A DNA stretch of 64,000 nucleotides from Asterias rubens. Its lineage: Eukaryota; Echinodermata; Asteroidea; Forcipulatida; Asteriidae. The stretch is from positions 1,856,309 through 1,920,308 of the forward strand of contig NC_047065.1 in assembly GCF_902459465.1 (NCBI RefSeq). Direction: 5' to 3'. Positions 39,401 to 47,644 of this stretch are shown here, one piece after another. The notes under the pieces were generated by a model that was given only the letters and a program-made list of their open reading frames with translations, was not told the DNA's origin and ran no database searches. A program made the translations under genes and the position numbers. Positions within the stretch are counted from its first letter, which is position 1; each line of letters begins with the position of its first letter.

Positions 39401-41726
39401 AGTCCCATGGATTTCCTTATTTTGGAATTGGACTGTACTATACAGAGTTTTGTTGTGCCTCGAACTTTCTTCTCTTTTGTTGACAAACTTGGTGCAGTTG
39501 CATGCCTGGAGTTGACATCCAAAGACGTACAGGGACCAATTTCATAAAGCTGTTGAGGAGAAAATACTTCTTGACCATGTCATGAGTAATGCACCCGTAA
39601 CATGACACACATGTGCACAGTAAGCAATCCATGTACACAGTCATTATTTAGAGTTTGTTTTAGAGTCCCTTCCAACACTCATTTAATAATGATTCAATGA
39701 TATCAATTGATAAGTACGTAAATTATTCACACATGTACTTTTGGTCAATCCTCATTCATAGTACCATAGATGTTTAGTTCAGTAAGTAACTCAGACATTG
39801 TAGCATTTCACCATGTTTGCTTATAATCACTTGTACCATGACAGAGAAAGCTACTATTCGCTCGTAGTAGATTACAGAAGGACAATATGGAGACCAGCGG
39901 TTGCCATGACAACACACATCAGGATGATACGTAGTGATCGATTTGGTATTGATGATGCATTTTGATTGGTTGAATTTTGTGTGTGTACTGATCCGATTGG
40001 TTGATCTTGTTTGAATGCCCTTACATTGTCATTTTCCTCTTCCCTATCTTCGCATCATGTCATGTTTTCTTTCATCATTTAGTTTCATTTTTATCACACA
40101 CTGAACAAGTTTTGCAATTTTCTGAAAAGTCTTAAGTGTGGCTTAAATGCTTTTTTTTATTCAGTCAATGTTTGTATGAGAGATTGGCTGTTGCCAGCTT
40201 GGCGCTTTATGTGGCCTTGTGAAAGCTTTTGTGATTCTTGTTGGGAAGATCATCTAGACAAACACCCAAAGCAAACAAACAAACAAACAAACAAACAAAC
40301 AAACAAGTACCCCAAACAAACAGAAGACTTAAGAAGCAAGTTTTGTTAGGCGTTATCCATTGTTGGATACTTTTGTGATGTGCTTGGAAGGTTTGCAGAA
40401 AACACCATGGAAATATGTCAGTAAGAGATATGTTTGGCTGGAGACAAAAAAATGTTGATGCATCCATAAACAACCTACGATTTCATTTCCAAAGTTTCCA
40501 ATTCCTCTTCATGATCCATCAAGATATTCTTTTTAAGACTCACTGAGGTGGGGTGTGTCTTCTGTTTTAATACCATTCTCATCCTTGTCACTTATTACCA
40601 TATTCATGAATTATTCATTTGTTTATTCATTTATTAATTTTCTCATGGTGACTTTGTCAAACTTTGGCACTGCCTTCTATCTACTGCATGAGCCATCAAG
40701 TTTAGCTGACATAATTGAAGCAATATCCATGGTTTGAGAAATGCGCATAGCTTGGGTCCATAATTAATCATTGGTAGCAGTTTGATTTATCATTTGTAGC
40801 AGTCGGGGAGTGTTTGGAGTAGATTTTATAGTCTGTATTGAAGCTATCTGGTGTGATTCATTTTTTAGATTTTAGACGTTTGTAACCGTGGTTAATGCTG
40901 TTGTCCATTTCTCTGCTCATTTGAATCTGTTGCTAATGCTGACACAATTTTTGCTTTAAAAGCTGTATTTTTTAGGGAGCGCATGTTGTGATGATATCTT
41001 TCTCTTAAAATTCTTCTCAAAATGTATCCCTCTGAGGAACAGAAAAAAACTGTAGTATTGTGCTTTGTTTATTCAGTGAAAGTTTATTTGTACCTGAGTG
41101 ATTTTGTTGGAATAAGAAACTGTTTGAAGTGATTCCTTTTTCCCCCAAAAAATGAATGTTGGAAATCATCAACTAGCCACTGATCACTTGGTGTCGTTTC
41201 AAATGCTTAGAAGGAAGCTTCACCGCTTACCACAAAGCAGATTTGGCTATTCCCTTATGTTTGTCCGTTTGCAAGGGTAGACCAAAGCGATAAAATTGTG
41301 AAAGGGCTGGTCGTTATTACCCGGGAATGCGAAAAGGGCTTGTGTGTATATAAACTAATCTGCACGAGACTTGACTAAGATTGATATTTTCCGATCTAGG
41401 AGTTATTTGAGGTGACTGATCAGGACGCAGATGGCCGTTTAACTCTTGAAGACATCATGCTGAGCATCGCACTCTCGGGTAACATCGAGAGTGGAACCGA
41501 TCCCGAGGTTGTCAAACATGTCCATAACACCATTGATGCTGACGATAGCGGTACCGTTGACTTTATGGAATTCCTGACTTATATACCATTCTTCCTGAAA
41601 CTGCATAAGAGGATGGTACAGAGTCGACATATTACTATTGCGGAGGTTGAGACGGCAAGAAAGGCTGTGAAGAAAGCTGTGCTTAAGATTAAGAGCAGTA
41701 GTAATCAGACGATGATTGCATTCTGA
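24431..41726 (+). CDS. Large uncharacterised protein with four C-terminal EF-hands
   Basis: Exons found: 24431-24452 (ATG), 25498-25784, 29251-29444, 30002-30063, 31416-31574, 32508-32634, 32928-33064, 33936-33999, 34359-34788, 35051-35083, 35473-35518, 35902-35961, 36331-36814, 37720-37881, 38762-38917 and 41400-41726 (TGA). All joins keep phase except 25784 to 29251, where phase 0 meets phase 1, so at least one exon there is missing. The N-terminal half is Ser/Pro/Thr-rich; the exon at 32928 has a compact KYHMCGSGLPLFNRYL segment; the exon at 34359 is strongly acidic; the exon at 36331 looks coiled-coil and ends in a Lys/Arg/Glu run. The last three exons carry four full EF-hand loops: DTDGNGVISLQE, DLNKDKTIEQRE, DQDADGRLTLED and DADDSGTVDFME. 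Every loop has acidic residues at positions 1 and 12, so calcium binding is likely. I recognise no named orthologue. More than 917 residues. Confidence 0.8.
24932..25020. repeat. Long hairpin in intron 1 of the EF-hand gene
   Basis: aataggttcatgtttaataa and ggaaacaaaaaggtagcttt pair with aaactagctacctttttgtt and tccttaacatgaacctatt. The arms are about 40 nt with few mismatches. Confidence 0.8.
25041..25180. repeat. Second inverted-repeat element directly after the hairpin
   Basis: ctttgcacactcctagaact pairs with agttctactaggtaggagta, and cgctatcatctcc / gttcggttt pair with ggagacgatagc / gaacgaacc. About 140 bp. Confidence 0.65.
26164..26515 (-). repeat. TIR element, family A variant with AAAGGGAAGGTACAC ends
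   Basis: Starts taaagggaaggtacactatt and ends atgtaccttccctttaaa. The inner body is family A in reverse, so the two end types belong to related subfamilies. It abuts the next element at 26513. Confidence 0.8.
26513..26897 (+). repeat. Family A TIR element, back to back with the previous one
   Basis: Starts taaaggcagtggacactatc and ends ccaatagtgtacactgtctt. Carries a strong inner palindrome gagacctcgag / ctcgaggtctc. Confidence 0.85.
27345..27545 (+). pseudogene. Non-LTR retrotransposon 3' end, frameshifted
   Basis: One frame reads VIWNSLPLNLYMSLSL and then a stop; a shifted frame continues IFKSLLKTYLMSQ. This WNSLP...FK..LKT pattern is the usual end of a LINE reverse-transcriptase ORF. An attgttattgtttatt tail follows. 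Dead fragment in an intron of the EF-hand gene. Confidence 0.7.
29568..29908 (-). repeat. Degenerate family A relative
   Basis: Family blocks are recognisable (agctctcc...ttaccaagtaag, gagaaagaggtaattt, aagcatacaattctatgc, gacaattaccaaaagtatac, ctgcctcttaaa), but the order and spacing are eroded. It includes a (tttc)n microsatellite. Confidence 0.55.
30716..30965. repeat. Family B TIR element
   Basis: Bounded by gggcctaatatcatagagct and cagctctatgaaattgggcc. Arms share aatttcatg and gcttag blocks. Confidence 0.75.
32082..32464 (-). repeat. Family A TIR element ending 43 nt before an exon of the EF-hand gene
   Basis: Starts ttaaaggcagtggacactat and ends ccaataatgtccactgcctt. Full length, with the internal gacctcaaattctaaatctgaggtctc palindrome (shortened here to its pairing halves gacctca and tgaggtc). 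Confidence 0.85.
34745..35336 (+). repeat. Two-copy tandem duplication, about 296-bp unit, including an exon end
   Basis: 34745-35040 and 35041-35336 align along their length: the exon tail and donor gtatgt, then matching intron blocks such as cacatctttcctctact, acagtttggagtgca and ctacacctctgcatgc, ending in attattg. The copies have diverged by substitutions and small indels. The end of the second copy (cttacttctttaaaac) again resembles the unit start, as expected for the edge of a tandem repeat. Confidence 0.85.
35051..35083 (+). CDS. 33-nt microexon of the EF-hand gene, a copy of the preceding exon's tail
   Basis: The exon is bounded by gctaaagcag and gtatgt, starts and ends in phase 1, and adds 11 in-frame codons (DEDVRTDKDPA plus the shared codon). 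It is closely similar to the last 33 nt of the exon ending at 34788 (DEEVKTDEEPV), and the DNA on both sides is similar too. It is therefore part of a tandem duplication in which the copy became a separate exon. It can be included or skipped without a frameshift, so alternative use is possible. Confidence 0.65.
35647..35756. repeat. Short TIR hairpin element
   Basis: ggtggatctcacaaagagtt on the left pairs with aactctttgtgaaatcgacc on the right, with gacaagtc / gactagtc inside. About 110 bp, intronic. Confidence 0.75.
36118..36262 (-). repeat. Family A element, truncated
   Basis: Starts ttaaaggcactgaacactat and runs through the ccagtcttgtcacttggtgt and aacctgtgaaaatttga blocks to gaaagaaaaag, then ends. 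It lies 70 nt before the coiled-coil exon of the EF-hand gene. Confidence 0.7.
37289..37600. mobile_element. MITE-like element with 26-bp TIRs
   Basis: AAAGATGCTATGTCAGATTT plus ttggcc on the left has its exact inverted copy at 37573-37598, with TTA/TAA-type flanks. About 310 bp, no ORF of note, in an intron of the EF-hand gene. Confidence 0.85.
38424..38500 (-). mobile_element. tRNA-like SINE fragment
   Basis: On the minus strand it reads gctcggtggtcagtggtaaa and later gtcgtggcatgggaatccca, a degenerate tRNA-derived head with A- and B-box positions. Resembles the SINE near 44490. Confidence 0.5.
38958..39138. repeat. Small TIR element
   Basis: tggcccttttcgtaacgatg on the left, aaaaaagggccta on the right, with ggcttcggctt / aaagccgtgg and ctgagcc-type symmetry inside. 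Confidence 0.55.
39280..39412. repeat. Family C palindromic element
   Basis: tgggagacttttgaatgcta and gcagcaaacttaccgggtaa pair with ttacctggtaagtctgctgc and cacctagagtccca. Same family as 13108-13248. Confidence 0.8.
40274..40306. repeat. (CAAA)n microsatellite
   Basis: About eight units of caaa. It lies in the last intron of the EF-hand gene. Confidence 0.9.
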
Positions 41727-42275
41727 ATTGGGATGTCCATCTGTAGATGGGTAACTTACATGGCATTGACAATGTTATGACATCATTCTCAATTGGGATG
41801 GACATCCTTGAAAAGGGATCTTCCAATGCAACGACAATGTCATGACATCATTCCAAGTTGGAAAAGGGGCAACTTTGACGGTGTTGTTGTCATGGCAGCA
41901 TTCTAGAAGGGACGTACATTTACGTCAAAAAACGTGTAGTACATCCGAAAGTTCATGTATGTAAAGATGTCCGATGGTTTCCACCAAGGGGAATAGAAAT
42001 TAACTGAGTCCAGTTTCATAAAGCTGTTAAGCAGAAAATGCTGCTTAGCAAATCTTCTTTAGTAAGGATTTGCACTTTGATCCCAAAAAAATCATGCAGT
42101 ATTACAAATTATTCCGTCCATTTTGTTTCTCTAAATTTTGTTTGAAATTTGCATGATGTAAAACAAATACGAGTTTGCATGGTGTGTGTGAAAAAGTTGT
42201 GATTGTGCATTTTTTTAATATGAAGTATTTTTTCTAACTTTTATAACCAGATATCTGTGCCTTTGATGCTGTTTA

Positions 42276-42285
42276 AATAAATAAA
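42276..42285 (+). terminator. Poly(A) signal of the EF-hand gene (overlapping AATAAATAAA)
   Basis: Two overlapping AATAAA hexamers lie 550 nt after the TGA at 41724-41726. The 3' UTR between them carries three imperfect copies of a segment around 'gacaatgttatgacatcattc' type text (41760-41910) and a family B repeat fragment at 42008-42075. Confidence 0.55.
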
Positions 42286-42705
42286 TGTCAATTTGTAAAC
42301 AACAAAGGGAACTGACTGGTTTAGAGCTTGAATTTTGGTTATTTGTTTAATTATACTACAGCCTGCCCCAAACCATTTGACGATATAGATACTAGTCTAC
42401 ATAGCCAAAGGTATTCAACATTTGAAGTAGTTAAACTTGTAAATGAGCAAGTCTTTTTACCAGTCATATTAAAATCTTTACTTGCAAATGGCTTATTGAA
42501 CCAATGTTTTCAGAGGTAACAGTTAATGGCAGTCCAGACATTTCATCTGTTTTATAATGTTTAGACTTAAACAAAATATGTTTTTGTTCTAACAGGTTAC
42601 ATTTATTAGCTGCAAAGGTTCAACGTTTTGCAGTTGAATTTTGATTGAATTTTGATTCCTATCCCCCAAGAGTATTTTTATAAACTAATATCTAATGAAT
42701 CCAAA

Positions 42706-43090
42706 TTAAGGGAACACGTTGACTTGGATCAGTCGAGTTGGTCTTTGAAAAGTGTTTGTAACCGTTTGTTACAAAATGCATATGGTTGCAAAGATGTTTA
42801 AAAAGTAGAATACAATGATCCACACACATTTGCCTCTAAATTGCGTGGTTTTCCTTTTACTTTGCGAACTCACACGGTCGGCCATTTATGGGGGTAAAAA
42901 ATTTGACTCCCATAATGGCCGACCGTGTTTGTCGACGAGGTAAAAGGAAAACCACGCAATTTCGAGTGATACTTGTGTGGATCATCATATTCTACTTTTA
43001 ACATATGATCATATGCATTCTATAACAAACAGTTAAATACGCTTTTCAAAGACCAACTCGACCGATCCAAGGCAGTGTGTTCCTTTAAGG
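42706..43090. mobile_element. Palindromic TIR element, about 385 bp
   Basis: taagggaacacgttgacttg and gagttggtctttgaaaagtg on the left pair with gcttttcaaagaccaactcg and ccaaggcagtgtgttccttt on the right. The centre contains cacggtcggccatttatggg and its partner cccataatggccgaccgtg. Nearly the whole element can fold back. No ORF. Confidence 0.85.
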
Positions 43091-43351
43091 GATCTCTTAT
43101 GCAAAGATTTTTAAAGACTTTCGATTTAATTATACAAAAAACTCCTCTATATTCTTGACTCTAAATCTCTATATTCTTGTAGACGGTTGTTGTTATTTTT
43201 TAACACAAAAACATGTATTTTAATGAATAATGTAAAATAAATTGTGCTTATGGTAACAAAAAACATTTCTATTATCTAAATAAGGTTGTTATTTTTAAAT
43301 TATACAATATTTACATGTTTGGGGAAAACACCTAAAAGCTAAGTTTGTCAT

Positions 43352-44082
43352 TAAAGGCACTGGACACTATTGGTAATTACTCCAAATAATTTTTAGCTTA
43401 AAGGCAGTGGACACTATTGGTAATTACTCAAAATAATTATTAGCATAAAACTTTTCTTGGTGACGAGTAATAGGGAGAGGTTGATGGTATAAAACATTGT
43501 GAGAAACGGCTCCCTCTGAAGTGCCATTGTTTTCGCGAAAGAAGTAATTTTCCACGAATTTGATTTCAAGACCTCAGATTTAGAACTTGAGGTCTCGAAA
43601 TCAACCATCTAAACGCACACAACCTCGTGTGACAAGGGTGTCTCCTTCTTTCATTATTATCTTGCAACTTTGATGACCGATTGAGCTCAAATTTACACAG
43701 GTTAGTTGTTTTATGCATGTTGAGATACACCAACTGTGAAGGCTAGTCTTTGACAATTACCAAAAGTGTCCACTGACTTTAAAAACTTACTTGGTAACGA
43801 GCAATGGAGTATAAAACATTGTGAAAAAATGGCTCCCTCTGGAGTAACATTGTTTTTGAGAAAGAGGTAACTTCTCACTCAAACAACAAAATACTTCAGG
43901 CCCGAAGCCTTTTATTAGGCATCTGAAAGCACATAACTTTGTGCAACAAGTGTGTTTTTCTGTTGCAACTTCGATGACCAATTGAGTCAAAATTTTCACA
44001 GATAGGTTATTTAATATGTAGGGATACACCAATTGAGAATAGTGGTCTTTGACAATTACCAAAGTGTCCAGTGCCTTTAAGG
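43352..44082 (+). mobile_element. Family A element carrying a second family A copy inside
   Basis: The outer element starts taaaggcactggacactatt at 43352 and breaks off at ttttagctt. A complete family A copy (43397-43782, ending gtgtccactgactttaa) follows, and then the outer element resumes at aaacttacttggtaacgagc and ends gtgtccagtgcctttaagg. The break lies in the tagcataaaac block of the outer element. Confidence 0.88.
43911..43916 (-). terminator. Candidate poly(A) signal of the 296-aa gene inside a TIR element
   Basis: AATAAA on the minus strand (TTTATT on plus) lies 186 nt below the TGA. It falls inside the family A element at 43352-44082, whose end is only about 20 nt from the stop codon. 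If used, nearly the whole 3' UTR is transposon-derived. Confidence 0.4.
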
Positions 44083-44101
44083 TCATTGAGGCAAAACACA
44101 A

Positions 44102-46062
44102 TCATGTTGCAAATGGATCGCACGTTACATGAAGGTGCCTTCTTTTCACATAAAATGCTTTATTTTTCATGGATTTATGGTACCACAAACACAATAGAGG
44201 GTTTTGTGTATAGCCGACAGTGTGGGCTTCCACGACGTTACAAGCTGCCTGGAGTTGGCAGAATTCAACCCTCGCACTCAGAGGGCTAGTCATGGTGATA
44301 CCGACGATGTCGCCATATTGGCCGAGAGTCGAGTACAATGAATCAGTGTCGTAGCCGGGGTCTTTGCGCATATTGTGCCATCTGTAGAAAGAAAAAAAAT
44401 ATATTTGTTTTACCTTTACATCCATGTTTATTGAGCACAGTATACTCGGTACTTTCCAGAGTTCTGTGAAAAAATCCACAGGCAATTATCACTTTGGTGG
44501 GATTTGAACCCACGACCTTTACATTGCTAGAGCAGACGTCTTATCACTAAACCACCAAGATGAACGCTTCCTTTTTATGATTTGAGTAGGATTTCAAACT
44601 TTGCATGGTGGAAATAAAATCTGGTAGGGTTCGCGGTCACACTAAGAGAACAATCTCTTTGAGTTGTGGTAGTTCTGAAAAGAACGGGCAGTGTAATAAC
44701 TCTGTATTTGGTCAACTACTTGCAGAAAAGAAACGCTACTAGGCAATCCAGGTAGGTTTGAAATAGCAATTTGCCTACCTTAAACTTAGTCCAAATGTTC
44801 TTGACAAAAAATGTACATATGTATTGGACAGGTGTTCCTTTTTTTAAAATTTTATCTGAATAACATGCCATGCCCCAATTTTCCACTGCCCCAATTTTGT
44901 TTTAGATAATTAGTAAATGAACAACGAGTGCCCTCAAAAAGGGTAAAACATGTGCCCTGTGCAGAAACTGTGTTTTGTTTGTTTAGAATCTTTTAGGTAA
45001 CAACATGAACAGGTATAAAAAGCATAAGTGGTATAGCTCTCTATACAGTAGCAATTGAAATTGAAGACTGTTTTAGGCAAGATAAACCTTACTTTTTTTG
45101 GATTCACTAAAACTTTGACTTGTATCAATTCATGAGTAATTGTATTGTACCTGACATTGATTGTTGCAATAGTCGCCTGTACCCTCGCATTGTTTCTCAG
45201 ATCATGGCGAACTCGTCTGGTCAGCTGGTCCGCCTTACCGATGTTCCGCAGCGTCTTCGAGGCAAGTGTCGGCGGTTGAAATGGGTCTTCATACGGCATG
45301 ACTGCTCCGATGAGCTGCCGCCTACCGGACTGGTACTGGAGCCAGTGGAATCGGCAACAAGTAGGGGCCGTCAAAAGCTCTGGGAGAGAGTCGATTTCAG
45401 GTTCAGAATTGATGTCTTTGAAGACAGCAATTAACGGATCATAATAAGGCATTGAATTAACCCACGGCATCCACAGTGCCATTAATTTTGCTGCGGTGCC
45501 TTTCTTTTGCAAAATTCCAAGACAAATTTACATTTTCCTCGTGGAACATAAATAGCGCGAGGGGAAAATTAATGTGCTCTTTCAAGAACGAAATTCAAGG
45601 CCTCGCTGATCAGTAGAAAGTGTTTGACAGCTGAATGGGGAATGCATTTTGGAATACAACTTTCCAAAGCTCTTCATTTTGGTAATAATTATTATTGAAC
45701 CGAGGCAAGAAGATCAGCGGGTGGCGTTCACTACTATTTTGTTGAAATTAAAGACAAAAACCGAAGATTGAAATCTTGATTTGATATCTACCTTTATCAA
45801 CTGGGGTGCCACGTCCAGCAAGCACCAACCTATCGTACATGCACGCAAGCTTCATCTCTGGATCACCAAACATTCGTTGTGAATTCTCCAAGAGTTTGGT
45901 GAAAATCTTGATCTTTATTGGCGGTAATTTTGACCTTGATTTGCACCATAGTTTCAGTCCACATGTGTTAAGACAGCGTCTGTTCAGCTCGGCCTGTATG
46001 TCTGGGTTGCGGTGTTTGCCTGGTGGTTGTACACTCAAAGCTTGCTCCATACACCACGGCAT
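44102..46062 (-). CDS. Uncharacterised 296-aa protein with RRM-like C-terminus
   Basis: Three minus-strand exons: 46062-45792, 45490-45151 and 44381-44102. They join in phase (1, then 2) into 891 nt, giving 296 residues. The ATG at 46062 follows an in-frame TGA five codons upstream, which fixes the start; the stop is TGA at 44102. The first exon is basic and Cys/Trp-rich (MPWCMEQALS, KLWCKSRSKLPP). The second has a Pro/Trp-rich stretch and then a basic region (TRRVRHDLRNNARVQATI). The third reads LYSTLGQYGDIVGI, ARVEF and QAACNVV, in the order and spacing of an RNA-recognition motif; canonical aromatic RNP residues are not obvious. I do not recognise the family. The exon 3 acceptor has a strong pyrimidine tract next to a SINE, and the 3' end runs into a TIR element. 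RNA binding is inference. Confidence 0.8.
44395..44562 (-). mobile_element. tRNA-derived SINE next to the last exon of the 296-aa gene
   Basis: On the minus strand it has an A-box-like tggtttagtgataagacg, a B box ggttcaaatcccac, then agtgataattgcctgtggat and an AT-rich tail. The same body occurs at 17565-17690. The tail ends about 10 nt from the acceptor pyrimidine tract of the exon at 44381. Confidence 0.75.
44582..44760. repeat. Repeat shared with 33505-33690
   Basis: gagtaggatttcaaactttg is followed in both places by similar text: ggttcgcggt / ggtttgccgt, ctgtggtgattc / ttgtggtagttc and gaaaagaac / gagaagaac. Probably part of the same composite SINE, here next to the tRNA-like head. Confidence 0.6.
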
Positions 46063-46240
46063 GATGTCGGCAAATCACATGTTCACGTCTTCAACAAAAA
46101 TATTATTCTTATCATAAATTTGTCTAAAGTATTGCGAGAGGAGAAAACTAACTTCGGATCGTCTTTTTAGTTACCAAGACGTTGTGAAAACAGCACTCCG
46201 TAATCCGCCCTTTGTTTAGGAGCGCGCGTTCCGCGCGCGA

Positions 46241-46274
46241 CTATTGACCAATAGGCGTATAAAATGTGACGTCA
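46241..46274 (-). promoter_or_regulatory. CRE and CCAAT-type promoter elements upstream of the 296-aa gene
   Basis: A full palindromic CRE (TGACGTCA) lies at 46267-46274. A near-palindrome ctattgaccaatag at 46241-46254 contains CCAAT, and a GC-rich hairpin tract agcgcgcgttccgcgcgcga follows at 46221-46240. They sit 180-215 bp upstream of the ATG on the minus strand, where a promoter is expected. A CRE without a clear TATA box is common in cAMP/CREM-driven promoters; that link is inference. Confidence 0.5.
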
Positions 46275-46440
46275 CAATAGTGGTTTCCAAAATGTTTTAG
46301 GAATTCGCGGAATCCATTATAATAACATCAAACCACATTGGAGCCTCTGTTACCTGCAAATCACATAAATCAATACATTGACTATAACACAAAAATTGTT
46401 TCCGTATATTAGAAAACATTTGTAGTTTTTAATCACAAAA

Positions 46441-46812
46441 GCCTAACCCCAAAACTAACCCTTACCCTTGATTAGGGCAAGTGTGATGGTTTTGCAGGTT
46501 TAGGGTAAGAGTTAGAGTTATGTTTTCGTTTTGGTTAGGGTTTGGTTTTAGTTAGGGTTAGTGGGTTAGGGTTGGTTAGGGTAAGGGATGAGATTAGGGT
46601 TGGTTTTGGAGTATGGGTTAGCATTTTGGTTAGGGTTATAACTTGGGTTAGGGTTATAACTTTGCTTAGGTTTAGGGAACGGGTTTAGTTTTTGGTTAGG
46701 GTTATAGTTTTGCCAAACCATCATAACCAACCAATACAAAAAACTTAACAAGACCCTAACCCTGACCAATACCCTTAACCTAACCCTAACCAAAACAGTA
46801 ACCCTAAACCCA
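46441..46812. repeat. Degenerate telomere-like repeat, inverted arrangement
   Basis: 46500-46715 is rich in ttagggt and ggttagggtt on the plus strand. 46748-46810 is rich in the complement (accctaaccc, cctaacc), and a short ccctaa-type block precedes at 46441-46470. Units are separated by 5-15 divergent bases. TTAGGG is the usual animal telomere repeat. Internal and degenerate, 0.4 kb upstream of the 296-aa gene. Confidence 0.75.
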
Positions 46813-47423
46813 ACCCAAGACACTGCTCATGAAGCCAATTATGGTATCAATTTGACACCACCACTGTTATTTAGCAATACGGTAGCTTTCACAATCCATA
46901 CACACTTTTATAAATCTTGGGTTCAATTTTTTGGATTTTCTAAACATTTCTAAAAGTGTTGTTGTATGAGAAAAAAATAGGGGTACCCGGTAGACCTTCA
47001 ATGAGCACCAAATAGAGGACGACTTATTTTTAGTAGTTGATTAGAAATTAGAATGGAATAATTTGTTTGACAATCCAATTTTAGTCATCTATGCATCACA
47101 ATAGCCAACCAAAAAAGATTAATAATCAAGGCACAAATAAATTTCTTAAACAATCTCAGGAATTAAATAATCACAATATTCAATATTTATTCCAGTCACT
47201 ATAAAGTTATATATATCACAGTTCACGTGTAGTGAAGCAAAGTTGTTATACAACTATTACATGAAGTACAAAAAAGTCAATAATACATGATTACAAACAC
47301 TCCAATATTCTTCTCCAATATCTGCACTACGGTCACTAATAAATAATGATTTTTTTCTGTTCAAATCTTAATCAAGTCCAAGCTAAGATGGGAGCTGACT
47401 GATGATGACATTTCTCAGTTCCT

Positions 47424-47429
47424 TTTATT
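47424..47429 (-). terminator. Poly(A) signal of TMEM170
   Basis: TTTATT on the plus strand reads AATAAA on the minus strand, 216 nt after the TMEM170 stop. It is the first canonical hexamer seen downstream. Confidence 0.5.
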
Positions 47430-47644
47430 GAAGACAGTGATGTCAGAGTTTACTACATCGCCTTGATTGGAAGAGACACAGAGTCTGAAATGGAGGACCT
47501 TTCGAACATGATGAGGGATAAAGACTCCTGGCATGGCGTTGTGAATAGCATCTCGGTTGCTACCGCTAAATGATGAATGATGATGTCAGAGTGCTGTCCA
47601 TTTTATACACTGGTCAGTTAAATCCTTTAATGAAGACATCGATG

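Noticed and set aside
44488-44562. tRNA gene
   Set aside because: The A and B boxes fit a tRNA, but the stem pairing is imperfect and SINE body and tail follow, with a second copy at 17565; it is a SINE head, not a tRNA gene.
46566-46823. 85-codon Asn/Pro-rich minus-strand ORF
   Set aside because: It is a translation of the telomere-like repeat.
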